Positions 34,904-44,599 of a stretch of DNA of 64,000 nucleotides are shown piece after piece. Where the stretch lies: assembly GCA_005217565.1 (NCBI GenBank), contig SJCO01000013.1, positions 186,001-250,000 on the forward strand, written 5' to 3'. The notes beneath the pieces are model-generated. The model searched no databases. It worked only from the letters and a program-made list of their open reading frames with translations, and was not told the DNA's origin. Origin of the DNA: Puteibacter caeruleilacunae (GTDB lineage: Bacteria > Bacteroidota > Bacteroidia > Bacteroidales > Prolixibacteraceae). The translations under genes were made by a program, and so were the position numbers. The stretch's first letter is position 1; every line of letters begins with the position of its first letter.

Positions 34904-35907
34904 TTTTTTGCGACCATATTGTTTTTAAACTGTCGTGGAGTTAAGCCAAACTTTCTTTTGAAAGCTGTAGTAAAATGAGAAGCATAATCATATCCACACT
35001 CATTGGCCACCTCAAAAATTGTTTTATCAGTATCAAAAAGAAGTTTGCGAGCTTGCTCCATTCGGTAATCATACAAACAACCATAAACTGTTTGGTTAAA
35101 GACCTCCTTGAAACCATATTTCAGCTTCTTATCATTAATCCCCACTTGCAACGATAATTCTTTAATTGAAGGCGGACAGTTTAAATCAGATAAAAGAATT
35201 TGCTTTGCTTCATAGATCTTATCTATATCACTCTTCCTTTTGCAGTGTTGATGACAAACTGAAAAATCACACCCCTTATACTGATTAAACTGAAGAGCCA
35301 TCAATTCCATAATTTTTGCTTCAGCATAAATATCCCTCGACCTCCCCATCACATCTGCATTCTTAAGCTGAGCAATAACCTGTTTCATTTCTAATGATGT
35401 TGTTTGGTGTTTATGATTCAAATAAAACGTCTCTCCATTTTCATATTTACGATATACGTTACTCAATAAATCAGGGAACTTATTAGTTAGTTCTTGCAAG
35501 AATTCATCATGAAGAATGATGCCAAATGAAGAATTATACACATCCTTCATAAAGCCAGTATAACCAGAATGACCAGCACTTAATGACCACACATTATTTT
35601 CACCACCTATAACTCTGGTTCTACCTGTATCAATAACATAGTCGGTTTCACCATTAAGCATAAAATGTAGAGCAAACATCGGATTAGTAGTCTGTCCACT
35701 AATCTTCACATTGTCCTTAAACATACTATCCCACTCTATAATACTATAGCCGTTGAAATTGTCAACATTATAGTTTGCAACACCTAGTTTTTCCTTTCTA
35801 TCAAGTTTACTTTTTCCATCAAAGTAATTCTCTATATCGAGTATAAGTCTTCCTTCATAAGCAAGCTCCTCAATATTACTCTGAGACATTTCCCAATGAT
35901 ACCCCAT
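34900..35907 (-). CDS. AraC-family regulator (PchR-like)
   Basis: 335 residues. The N-terminal domain (about 1-220) is unassigned sensor sequence. The C-terminal two HTH units (about 235-335) include the first helix-turn-helix (IKELSLQVGINDKKLKYGF) and the second (IFEVANECGYDYASHFTTAFKRKFG broken over the recognition helix). Such regulators of the PchR type often bind iron-siderophore and activate the receptor beside them. It is divergent from a TonB-dependent receptor gene with about 220 bp between the starts, which fits that role. An iron link is inference. Confidence 0.88.
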   Translation of the reverse strand: MGYHWEMSQSNIEELAYEGRLILDIENYFDGKSKLDRKEKLGVANYNVDNFNGYSIIEWDSMFKDNVKISGQTTNPMFALHFMLNGETDYVIDTGRTRVIGGENNVWSLSAGHSGYTGFMKDVYNSSFGIILHDEFLQELTNKFPDLLSNVYRKYENGETFYLNHKHQTTSLEMKQVIAQLKNADVMGRSRDIYAEAKIMELMALQFNQYKGCDFSVCHQHCKRKSDIDKIYEAKQILLSDLNCPPSIKELSLQVGINDKKLKYGFKEVFNQTVYGCLYDYRMEQARKLLFDTDKTIFEVANECGYDYASHFTTAFKRKFGLTPRQFKNNMVAKN

Positions 35908-35968
35908 TTTCCCCTTCTCGTTAAATTTTTAGTCCATTATATTAAATACTGCACACCCGTCTACCTCT

Positions 35969-35976
35969 TACCTTTG
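35969..35976 (+). promoter_or_regulatory. -7 box of the TonB receptor operon
   Basis: TACCTTTG matches the Bacteroidota -7 consensus TAnnTTTG exactly. It would give a leader of about 150 nt before the receptor start at 36131. No good -33 was found. Confidence 0.45.
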
Positions 35977-36130
35977 CGCTTGTTTTTAATTAGTTTAAAT
36001 AAATCAAAAATAATACTGTCATTTCTTTAGGGCAATCATCATTTCTTATGTTTTTTGCTCCTGTAATACGTATGTCTGATGGCGAAAGAATTCAGGAAAA
36101 AGAATGACATGCATTAGAAAAACAAAGAGT

Positions 36131-38461
36131 ATGAAAACACTATTAACCATTTTAATATTCATTGCTCTCCCGTGCCTGACAATAGCACAAACAACAGGCT
36201 CTATAAGGGGAACAATAAAGGATAAGGCAACAGGAAAGCCTCTTCCATCGGTAAGCATTTACATTGATAAAATCGATAAAGGAACAACGTCCGATGACGA
36301 TGGTCATTACCATTTGAGCCTCCCTAAAGGTAAGTATCTTGTATCCTTTTCATTTATTGGTTATGAAACACAAAAACGAAATATTGAGATAGGAGAAAAA
36401 GTAAAATCACTTAATATCAACCTGATCGAATCATACCAAAATATTAAGGATATCACAGTAACAGCTAAATCTGAAATTCGTGAACTACGTGAGCAGGCAA
36501 TGCCAGTTTCCATAATAAGTATGAAAGAAATACAAGGTACAGTAAGTGACATTAATGATGTACTTTCTAAGACAGCAGGAGTCACCATGAGAAAATCGGG
36601 AGCGGAAGGTAGCGCTTCTCGAATATCTGTTCGTGGATTGGAAGGTAAGCGCATTGGTTTCTTTATCGACGGTACACCTATGAATGACAACTCTGATTTC
36701 ATTGGAATTAATGATATTCCTGTTGATATGATCGATCGGATTGAGGTATATAAGGGAATTGTTCCAGCTAAATTTGGAGGCTCAGCAATTGGTGGAGCTG
36801 TAAATATTGTATTGATTGAGTATCCACCGCGATACATGGATTTTGCCTACAATGTCAAATCGTTCAACACCCATAAAGTGAATGCCATATTCAAGCGCAA
36901 CACCGAAGAAAAAGGTTATGAATATGGAATTGGCGGATGGTATACCAACGCAGAGAACAATTACAAGATGGAATTACCATTACAGCCAGGGCATTACATT
37001 ACCCGCGATCACGACCGCTTTGAAAAGACGACAATAGGTGGAGGCTTTACATCCAAGTCATGGTGGTTCGATGAAGTCGTATTTGAACCTGCAATTATCT
37101 TTACCAACAAAGAGATTCAAGGGATAGAGTATAACATACAAGGGGCAGAAAACAATACAGAGGCTTATGCATTAAATAATCACAATGAAAAAACCGACTT
37201 TCTATTCGAAGGACTTGATTTAGAGTTTACAAATTCATACGGCTATTCGGTATTTAAGTTCAAAGATAACGATCCCTATCGATATGATTGGGATGGAACA
37301 CGTAGAGAAGCTCTTTCTGAACTGGGAGGAGAAATAGGAACAACACCAAACAATTCTCAGAATAAAAAGCATACTTTCATACAAAAAACAAACCTAAGCT
37401 ATTTATTAAACCAGCATCATTCGTTCAATTTCAATTCTGTCTACAACTACGCCAAAGGAATACCCCAAGATGTATTAAAAGATCAGATTAGAAATTATAA
37501 AACCAACTTCAACAGTAAGATGAATAGCCTCGTGGCAGGTCTCTCTCATGAATATCACTCTCTTGACGAAAAATTCATAAACGTTTTTTCGGCCAAATAT
37601 TACCGTTACTCAATGAAAACCACTTTAGTTGATAGTAACGGTTCGAATACGATCAATAAAATAAATATGAAGAAGGAAGACGTTGGAGTAAGCAATGCCA
37701 TACGCTACCGATTTACACCGACTTTCTTAGCTAAAGCGTCACTTGCTTATGATGTAAGACTTCCGGCAGAGAATGAGCTACTAGGGAATGGTTTTATTAT
37801 TCTTCCGGCAGGTGACTTGGAGCCAGAGCGCAATACCAGTGCCAATGTTGGAGTAATGTACGACGCAACCAATAATCAGGGCAACCGACTTCAATTAGAG
37901 CTCAATGCATTTTACACGTATCTAGAGAATATGATCCGTTACACAGGAGGTCCCTTGAATTCGGTATATGTAAACTTTGGTAAAATGCGCACTTTAGGCA
38001 TCGAAGGAGAATTCAAGTGGGATGCAACCAATTTCATGTATTTATATGGAAATGCAACCTACCAAGACCTAAGAGATGCACGTAAATATGAGCCTAACTC
38101 ACATGTTATTAATCCAACAAAAGATGACCGCATGCCTAATGTTCCATACTTTTACTTCAATTCAGGTTTTGAACTACATCGTGAAAATCTCTTTGGAGGA
38201 AAAGGTCAAAATTCACGACTGTACTCAGATCTATCCTTTATTGAAGAGTATTTCTATGACTTTGAACAAAGTAAATATCAAGAACGCAGAATCCCTAGAG
38301 CAACCACTGTAAATATAGGACTTGAACACAGTTTCAATGATGGACACATCATTTTTAGCATTTCGGGTTACAATGTTACCGATGCAAAAGTAATCTCAGA
38401 GTTTAACAGACCAATGCCTGGACGTAACTACAGTCTAAAGGTAAGATACATCTGGAAATAA
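36131..38461 (+). CDS. TonB-dependent receptor, siderophore type
   Basis: 776-residue outer-membrane receptor. The ATG at 36131 is chosen because it begins a clean signal peptide (ending TIAQ); the open frame starts 27 bp earlier. A carboxypeptidase-regulatory-like domain (GSIRGTIKDKATGKPL through SFIGYETQKRNI) is followed by a plug domain (MPVSIISMKEIQG, SVRGLEGKRIGFFIDGTPM) and a beta-barrel ending in an aromatic residue plus Lys (RYIWK). It is followed at 25 bp by a DUF4374-like lipoprotein and divergent from an AraC regulator. This order resembles the XusA-XusB xenosiderophore uptake pair of Bacteroides, without a PepSY reductase gene in the window. Confidence 0.92.
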   Translation: MKTLLTILIFIALPCLTIAQTTGSIRGTIKDKATGKPLPSVSIYIDKIDKGTTSDDDGHYHLSLPKGKYLVSFSFIGYETQKRNIEIGEKVKSLNINLIESYQNIKDITVTAKSEIRELREQAMPVSIISMKEIQGTVSDINDVLSKTAGVTMRKSGAEGSASRISVRGLEGKRIGFFIDGTPMNDNSDFIGINDIPVDMIDRIEVYKGIVPAKFGGSAIGGAVNIVLIEYPPRYMDFAYNVKSFNTHKVNAIFKRNTEEKGYEYGIGGWYTNAENNYKMELPLQPGHYITRDHDRFEKTTIGGGFTSKSWWFDEVVFEPAIIFTNKEIQGIEYNIQGAENNTEAYALNNHNEKTDFLFEGLDLEFTNSYGYSVFKFKDNDPYRYDWDGTRREALSELGGEIGTTPNNSQNKKHTFIQKTNLSYLLNQHHSFNFNSVYNYAKGIPQDVLKDQIRNYKTNFNSKMNSLVAGLSHEYHSLDEKFINVFSAKYYRYSMKTTLVDSNGSNTINKINMKKEDVGVSNAIRYRFTPTFLAKASLAYDVRLPAENELLGNGFIILPAGDLEPERNTSANVGVMYDATNNQGNRLQLELNAFYTYLENMIRYTGGPLNSVYVNFGKMRTLGIEGEFKWDATNFMYLYGNATYQDLRDARKYEPNSHVINPTKDDRMPNVPYFYFNSGFELHRENLFGGKGQNSRLYSDLSFIEEYFYDFEQSKYQERRIPRATTVNIGLEHSFNDGHIIFSISGYNVTDAKVISEFNRPMPGRNYSLKVRYIWK

Positions 38462-38486
38462 TATCAAACAATATAAAACATAAACG

Positions 38487-39707
38487 ATGAATTATAGAGT
38501 AAAACTGATAGCACTAAGTGTGCTAGTCGCATTCTTAAGCGCATGCGATAGTAGCGACAACGAAGATCAAATAATAACCACATCAAAAGGAGATATTCTT
38601 TTTGTGAGTATGCTACCTAATCCCGACGGACAAACTGGTAGTTCGTATATGCAATTAATCGACAATTTAGATCCAGCAAGCTACGATAACAAATCAGCCA
38701 TTCCTGTTCCTTTTGGTAGCGCCCCTATCTTAATTGATAACGACGTATACATTTTACCAGGCTGGACAGAAGAAACTGACGTATTCAAAAAATACACGCG
38801 TATTGATGGGAAATTACAACTCACCGCACAGCTAACACTACCTGAAAATTCAGGAGCGACACACCTCGTTGCAAAAGACAATAAGATTTACGTATCATTC
38901 GCCAAACGAGGAACAATCTTTATCATTAACAAAAGCACCTTCAAAAAAGATAGTGAGATTGATATCTCAAGCTATGGAGTTGGAGACAATAATCCTGATC
39001 CCGGTTGTATGATCATTCGCGATGACCTTCTATATGTAGGACTTAACCAAATGGTAGGAGGTTATTACCCAGCACTTGAGCGTCCTGCAGCAGATGTGTT
39101 GATCATTGATACAAAAACCGATAAGGTTGTAAAAATGATTACCGAAAATAAAACAGGTATATCACAAGCCACACGTCCTGTTGATCCACAATCTATTTTT
39201 ATGGATGAACAGAAAAACATCTACGTAGTATGTCTTGGAGCCTTCGGAGCTCACCCAACTCACAAAGCAGGAATTTTAAGAATCAAGGCTGGGGAAACAG
39301 AGTTTGACGACAGTTATAACATGGTAGTAAATAACACTGCTATTGAGGGGGAATCTAATAAGGCAAATGTACTATGGATGGTTCAATATGCAGGAAATAA
39401 CAAACTATATGCAACTGCTAACATCCCTGCTTACCATGGTGATCCTGTGAATTATATTGAAGATAGAACAGTGGAAAGTGTTGAAATAGATCTAGCAAAC
39501 AAAACCATCAAAAACCTTGGTATCCCTAGAAGTAACTCCTTTGGAATGTCGGTAGGAATGTACAAGAATCAGATCATATTCGGTTTAGCAACCACCGATT
39601 CTAATGGTTTTTACACCTACGATCTTACATCTAAAAAAACAAGTGATAATGCTATCATTACCGTTACAGGTTATCCATCGGGCATAAGAAGTTTCAATGA
39701 CAATTAA
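38487..39707 (+). CDS. DUF4374-like beta-propeller lipoprotein (XusB-like partner)
   Basis: 406 residues with a lipoprotein signal ending FLSAC (Cys20). Repeated propeller blades follow: GDILFVSMLPN, TDKVVKMITENK, NIYVVCLGAFGAHPTHKAG, FGMSVGMYKNQIIFG. It resembles the DUF4374 family, of which XusB of Bacteroides thetaiotaomicron is a surface protein that takes up siderophores with its TonB receptor. The gene follows a receptor gene in the same operon and ends at a strong terminator. Ligand is unknown. Confidence 0.8.
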   Translation: MNYRVKLIALSVLVAFLSACDSSDNEDQIITTSKGDILFVSMLPNPDGQTGSSYMQLIDNLDPASYDNKSAIPVPFGSAPILIDNDVYILPGWTEETDVFKKYTRIDGKLQLTAQLTLPENSGATHLVAKDNKIYVSFAKRGTIFIINKSTFKKDSEIDISSYGVGDNNPDPGCMIIRDDLLYVGLNQMVGGYYPALERPAADVLIIDTKTDKVVKMITENKTGISQATRPVDPQSIFMDEQKNIYVVCLGAFGAHPTHKAGILRIKAGETEFDDSYNMVVNNTAIEGESNKANVLWMVQYAGNNKLYATANIPAYHGDPVNYIEDRTVESVEIDLANKTIKNLGIPRSNSFGMSVGMYKNQIIFGLATTDSNGFYTYDLTSKKTSDNAIITVTGYPSGIRSFNDN

Positions 39708-39727
39708 TTTGCCTTTTCGATACAACC

Positions 39728-39770
39728 AAAGAGACCGCACATCCATTGTGATTGCGGTCTCTTTATTTTT
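39728..39770 (+). terminator. Rho-independent terminator of the receptor/lipoprotein operon
   Basis: AAAGAGACCGCA (39728-39739) pairs perfectly with TGCGGTCTCTTT (39753-39764), 12 bp, then ATTTTT. It lies 20 bp after the stop codon. Confidence 0.95.
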
Positions 39771-39792
39771 AGATACTTATAAATAATTTACT

Positions 39793-39800
39793 TAATTTTG
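39793..39800 (+). promoter_or_regulatory. -7 box of the ECF sigma gene
   Basis: TAATTTTG, a full match to TAnnTTTG, 73 bp before the sigma factor start. The upstream box is not clear. Confidence 0.45.
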
Positions 39801-39872
39801 ACCGCATTTCTAGAGTAAAGAGTATTAAGTCGTTAATTATTTTTCATCCTTAGTAAGGACAAAAAGCGGACA

Positions 39873-40406
39873 ATGAACTGGGAGAAATCCATACATACAG
39901 CACGTAGTACTGATATCGAAGAGATGTTTCTAAAACATTATTCTCCGCTATGTAATTTTGCGTTGAACTATGTGAACGACAGGTTTACCGCTGAGGATAT
40001 TGTACAAAATTTATTTATCGAACTATGGGAAAAGAATACCATAGAGCAAATCGATATCCCTGAACGCTTTTTGCTACGTAGTGTCAAGTTTAAATGCATC
40101 GATTTTCTCCGACAGCATAAATCTACGGTTGACTATTCACTTATTCCTGAGCTCTCAACAGAAGAACCACAAGATTTAAATGAAGAAGATATTGATCCGC
40201 TACTTCATTATTTTGCAGCAAAGCTTCCGCCAAAAACGCGACAAGTTTTCATGATGAGCAGGATGAATAATCTAACCTATGCTGAGATAGCGAAGGAGTT
40301 AGACATTTCTCAAAAAACAGTAGAAAATCAAATGTCGAGAGCCTTAAAAACCCTAAGAAAACTCTTAAAAGAAAACGATTTATTGTCGTTGTTTTTTCTG
40401 ATCTAA
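39873..40406 (+). CDS. ECF RNA polymerase sigma factor (Bacteroidota expansion type)
   Basis: 177-residue sigma-70 of the extracytoplasmic-function class. Region 2 includes LCNFALNYVNDRFTAEDIVQNLFIELWEK; region 4 includes FMMSRMNNLTYAEIAKELDISQKTVENQMSRA with its helix-turn-helix. It is the family that pairs with FecR anti-sigma factors and TonB receptors, which follow downstream. Unusually, 478 bp separate it from the FecR gene. Confidence 0.95.
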   Translation: MNWEKSIHTARSTDIEEMFLKHYSPLCNFALNYVNDRFTAEDIVQNLFIELWEKNTIEQIDIPERFLLRSVKFKCIDFLRQHKSTVDYSLIPELSTEEPQDLNEEDIDPLLHYFAAKLPPKTRQVFMMSRMNNLTYAEIAKELDISQKTVENQMSRALKTLRKLLKENDLLSLFFLI

Positions 40407-40883
40407 AAGCCCCATAAGATACCCTATAAATAAGCTTTTTTATTAACTTTACAATCATGGTACTCAACCATCGTTCTATCAGAGATACATTCCATAATTA
40501 ATGTGTCTGTTGTTACTATTACTGCATAATATGCAGCATTTACAGCAAAAAATACTGCATAAGATGCAACACTAGCGAATGTGGACCGAATGGAAGGCGA
40601 GTCGCTACCGAATGAAAGTAAGATAAGAGGTTGATAAATTCATCCTCATTCCCACCAGCTTTTCATCAACATCTATTTCCAAATGAACATTACTTATTAC
40701 ACCTGGTTTAGTCAAATTTCACCCTCATTCGTCACACATTCTGCTACACGCTATTGTTGGAGTTAGACACACATTTCTTCAAATAAAAACTTTTTTCAAA
40801 AAAAATTCATCAAGCAGTAGGGGTGGTTCTATTTTTCTACGACATGTTAATGTAAGATCTAATCATCTTAAATCAAAAAAGGA
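40407..40883 (+). other. Wide gap between sigma and anti-sigma genes
   Basis: No gene is convincing here. The stretch 40522-40560 holds a palindrome CTGCATAATATGCAG (40522-40536) and a further CTGCAT at 40555-40560, a possible operator. The FecR gene may have its own promoter here, perhaps sigma-dependent. The upstream part may hold the sigma gene terminator, but I see no strong stem with a U-tract. Confidence 0.45.
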
Positions 40884-41864
40884 ATGATCGACATATATCA
40901 AATATTACCAAAATACTTCATGGGTGAGGTAACCAATGAAGAGCAAGAGCTAGTTCAAAAGTTCAAAGAAGAAAACAATTTTGAATATAAAATGCTAAAG
41001 CGCTTATGGGAAAAAGGCGACGTGAATGTCGTTGAGTTCGATGCTCCTAAGGCACTTCAAAAAGTAAAATGTAAAGTAAAACCTGTAAGAAAAATCAATC
41101 GATTAAAGTGGTTTAGCCAAGTGGCTGCGATACTTATATTAGCCATAACAACCTCCGTTTTCATCTATCAAACTCAATTCAAAGAAGAGACTGCAAAACT
41201 GATTACACAAGAAAACAATACAACGTCAAACATGCAAGTTATCCTGCCCGATAGTACCATCGTTTGGTTGAGCAAGCACGCATCGTTATCCTATCCGCAA
41301 AAGTTCAAAAATAAAAAACGAAATGTAACCATGAGTGGACAGGCTTTCTTCTTGGTAAAACGTAATGAAAAGAAGCCATTTATTGTAAAAACCGATAATG
41401 CCTTTGTGGAAGTATTGGGTACATCGTTTAATATCAACAGTACAACTAACAGATCAAAGGTTGATGTCCGCACAGGTAAGGTAAAAGTGAGTAACATGGA
41501 GCTCAATAAAAGCACCATCCTGACAAAAGGTATGACTGCATCGGTTGAAAATGGAGCAGTTACTTCAGGACTTTCAGAAGATCCGAATTATCTGTCATGG
41601 AAGACCGGCATATTTCGATTTAGAAAAGCATCATTGAAAAAGATTGTTCATCAACTGAATACCTATCTCAAAAAACCAATCAAAATTGATCCAAAGGTAA
41701 CCGACGACTATGAACTTACCCTACAGTTCAAGCAACCTAACATCACCTATATTTCTGAGCTTATAGAATTAACCTGTGATGTTCAGATCAAAGAATTTGA
41801 CAAACACTACCTAATCATACGGAATAAGGATGATAAAACACAACAACCATCGTCCGCCAAATAA
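40884..41864 (+). CDS. FecR-type anti-sigma factor (DUF4974)
   Basis: 326 residues. An N-terminal cytosolic anti-sigma segment (about 1-75) is followed by one membrane helix (about 80-98, WFSQVAAILILAITTSVFI), the periplasmic FecR domain (VILPDSTIVWLSKHASLSYP, FIVKTDNAFVEVLGTSFNI) and the C-terminal DUF4974 domain (FRFRKASLKKIVHQLN, LELTCDVQIKEF-like end). It would hold the sigma factor until the STN domain of the receptor downstream signals ligand. Its 3' end lies inside the longest open frame of the receptor gene, but the receptor start I prefer is 83 bp past the FecR stop. Confidence 0.94.
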   Translation: MIDIYQILPKYFMGEVTNEEQELVQKFKEENNFEYKMLKRLWEKGDVNVVEFDAPKALQKVKCKVKPVRKINRLKWFSQVAAILILAITTSVFIYQTQFKEETAKLITQENNTTSNMQVILPDSTIVWLSKHASLSYPQKFKNKKRNVTMSGQAFFLVKRNEKKPFIVKTDNAFVEVLGTSFNINSTTNRSKVDVRTGKVKVSNMELNKSTILTKGMTASVENGAVTSGLSEDPNYLSWKTGIFRFRKASLKKIVHQLNTYLKKPIKIDPKVTDDYELTLQFKQPNITYISELIELTCDVQIKEFDKHYLIIRNKDDKTQQPSSAK

Positions 41865-41946
41865 CAATATACAAAGCGAACAAAATATCATTGAAAGAAA
41901 ATTAACCCGTCCTCTGCTGATCGACACCAGCATAGACATTAGACAC

Positions 41947-44589
41947 ATGATGAAGATGAAGGAATGGATGAAGACATGGATGAAAGGCATGATGAAGATT
42001 TTTGTGCTAATGCTATTGGTGATGAATTGTAATCTTCAACTCCTGGCACAATCAAAAACTGAAGAACGATTGATCACCATTAAGTTTGAAAATGTAAATC
42101 TAGAACAAGCATTAAAAGCACTTGAAGCACAAACAGGTATTCATTTTGCCTATGATCAGAAGCTCATTAGTGGCGAAAGGAAATACAATATCAACTTTGT
42201 AAAAAAGCCGCTAAAGGAAGTACTTACAACATTATTATCTCCTCAAAACATTGCCTACAGGGTAATCAACGAGCAGATAATACTGTACAAAAAGCAAGGC
42301 ACTAAAAAGGTAACCATATCGGGATATATCTCGGATGAAGACTCAGGAGAAAAGCTGTTATACGCCAATATATTTGAGGCGGACACCTACGACGGAACCT
42401 CTACAAATGTATACGGATTTTACAGTCTGACCTTGCCTGCCGGGAAACACCTAATCAATTTTTCATACGTAGGCTATCAGGCACAAGAGGTGATCCTCGA
42501 TTTACAAAACGACACATCGTTAAATGTTGCTTTAAATCAAAGCATCGCGTTATCTGAAGTAACAGTAGTAGCCGACAACAATCGTGCAGCAGATGTACTC
42601 AACACGCAAATGAGCAGAGTTGACCTCCCCATGGAAAAGATTGACAAGCTACCTGCTCTATTAGGCGAAGTAGATGTCATCAAATCGCTTCAACTGCTGC
42701 CAGGAGTACAAGCAGGGACTGAAGGTTCAAGTGGACTATACGTTCGAGGAGGAGGTCCTGATCAAAACCTGATTCTTTTGGATGGTGTTCCCGTATACAA
42801 TGCCAACCACCTGTTTGGCTTTTTCTCGGTATTCAATTCCAGTGCCATTAAAACCGTTACCCTAAGTAAAGGTAGTTTTCCTGCACAATTTGGAGGGCGA
42901 TTATCTTCGGTTGTTGATATCAGGATGAAAGAAGGAAACGAAAAAGAGTTTCATGGTAAAGTAACTGTAGGCTTGATCACCTCAAATGTAAACCTCGAGG
43001 GTCCAATTGTGAAAGACAAAACAGCGTTTAATGTATCAGTTCGAAGAACTTATGCCGATTGGCTTGCCCGCCCATTGATTAAGAATGCCAGTGATGGAGA
43101 CAAGATGGGCTACTACTTTTACGATCTTAATGCCAAAGTAAACCATAAGTTTTCAGATAAAGACCGACTATATTTCAGCATCTATACCGGTACTGATAAA
43201 GGATATGGAGATACCAAAGAAAATGATGCCAGCTATCAGAGTAAATCAGAGTTCCGATTATTCTGGTCGAATTACATTTCAGCCCTACGTTGGAATCATA
43301 TATTCAACAATAAACTCTTTTGCAATACCTCATTAACATACAGCAAGTACAAGTTTAACGTAAACAACAAATTCAAAGAGAGAGAAGAAAATGAATCAGA
43401 ATCGCACGATTTCAAATACGATTCAGGCATTACCGACTATGCAGCAAAAATAGATTTTGATTACTACCCTTCCCCTTCACACACCGTAAAATTTGGAGCA
43501 AATTATATTAATCACACCTACGAGCCAGGAGTAGCAGTTATTGTAGAAAAAAACAACAACAAGAAAACAATTGACAGGCCCATTAATAGCAACGACATTA
43601 AAACACATGAATACTATCTCTACGCCCAGGACAACATTGAAATTGGTAGTCGTTTAAAAGCCAATATTGGCGTACACTACTCTGGATTTTATGTCCAGAA
43701 TAAACTATTTCAATCACTACAACCACGTATCTCCATGCGATTCCTTGCATTACCCAAGCTCTCCTTCAAAGCAGCCTATTCAAAGATGAATCAATACATT
43801 CATCTTCTATCCTCATCAACTATCAGTCTGCCTACCGATTTATGGTTACCTGTGACGCCAAAAACGGGCGATCAAAACTCACATCAAGTGGCTTTAGGTA
43901 CCTTTTACAATGTAAAAGATGGTATTGACTTTTCAGTTGAAGGATATTACAAAAAGACCAACAACCTGATTGAATATAAAGAAGGAGCATCCTTTACTGA
44001 TTCTGATAATTGGGATGATAAGATAGAAACCGACGGAGAAGGCTGGTCGTATGGCTTAGAATTTTTACTAAAAAAGACCAAGGGGAACACTACAGGTTGG
44101 ATAGGCTACACCCTATCATGGGCCGACAGACAATTTGAGAACCTCAACTATGGAAAAAAATACCCCTTTCGTTACGATAGACGCAACGATGTAGGTATTG
44201 CCATTACTCATAAATTCAGCGACCGCTTCGATATAGGAGCTACCTGGGTATACGGCACAGGTAATGCGGTAACCTTTTCTTCAAGCCACTTCAACAGTCA
44301 AAACGTTGATAAACACAATGGATACAACACAGGTAAGTCTGACCAACTATCTTATTACGAAGGAAGGAACAACTACAGAATGGATCCATACCATCGTCTC
44401 GACTTTGGAATGAATTTTCACAAAAAGAAGAAGCGTGGAACCAGAACATGGAATGTGGGAGTATACAATATTTACAACCGAAAGAATCCATACTTTATCT
44501 ACAAGACCGATTCTGAAAAGAATCCTAAGATAAAGCAGTTCTCGCTATTACCCCTTATCCCATCCATCAGTTATAGTTACAAATTTTAA
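41947..44589 (+). CDS. TonB-dependent receptor with STN signalling domain
   Basis: 880 residues from the ATG at 41947 (other Met codons follow at once; the frame is open from 41830 but that part does not look like protein of this family). A hydrophobic signal (FVLMLLVMNCNLQLLAQ) precedes an STN/secretin-N domain (ITIKFENVNLEQALKALE) that would touch FecR. A carboxypeptidase-regulatory domain (VTISGYISDEDSGEKL) follows, then a plug (LYVRGGGPDQNLILLDGVPVY in two pieces) and a beta-barrel ending YSYKF. Paired with a DUF4249 lipoprotein, a frequent Bacteroidota combination of unknown substrate. Confidence 0.92.
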   Translation: MMKMKEWMKTWMKGMMKIFVLMLLVMNCNLQLLAQSKTEERLITIKFENVNLEQALKALEAQTGIHFAYDQKLISGERKYNINFVKKPLKEVLTTLLSPQNIAYRVINEQIILYKKQGTKKVTISGYISDEDSGEKLLYANIFEADTYDGTSTNVYGFYSLTLPAGKHLINFSYVGYQAQEVILDLQNDTSLNVALNQSIALSEVTVVADNNRAADVLNTQMSRVDLPMEKIDKLPALLGEVDVIKSLQLLPGVQAGTEGSSGLYVRGGGPDQNLILLDGVPVYNANHLFGFFSVFNSSAIKTVTLSKGSFPAQFGGRLSSVVDIRMKEGNEKEFHGKVTVGLITSNVNLEGPIVKDKTAFNVSVRRTYADWLARPLIKNASDGDKMGYYFYDLNAKVNHKFSDKDRLYFSIYTGTDKGYGDTKENDASYQSKSEFRLFWSNYISALRWNHIFNNKLFCNTSLTYSKYKFNVNNKFKEREENESESHDFKYDSGITDYAAKIDFDYYPSPSHTVKFGANYINHTYEPGVAVIVEKNNNKKTIDRPINSNDIKTHEYYLYAQDNIEIGSRLKANIGVHYSGFYVQNKLFQSLQPRISMRFLALPKLSFKAAYSKMNQYIHLLSSSTISLPTDLWLPVTPKTGDQNSHQVALGTFYNVKDGIDFSVEGYYKKTNNLIEYKEGASFTDSDNWDDKIETDGEGWSYGLEFLLKKTKGNTTGWIGYTLSWADRQFENLNYGKKYPFRYDRRNDVGIAITHKFSDRFDIGATWVYGTGNAVTFSSSHFNSQNVDKHNGYNTGKSDQLSYYEGRNNYRMDPYHRLDFGMNFHKKKKRGTRTWNVGVYNIYNRKNPYFIYKTDSEKNPKIKQFSLLPLIPSISYSYKF

Positions 44590-44599
44590 TGATTGAAAA

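Noticed and set aside
36361-36837. 158-codon frame antisense to the siderophore receptor gene
   Set aside because: It mirrors the plug domain of a well-supported receptor and has no independent support.
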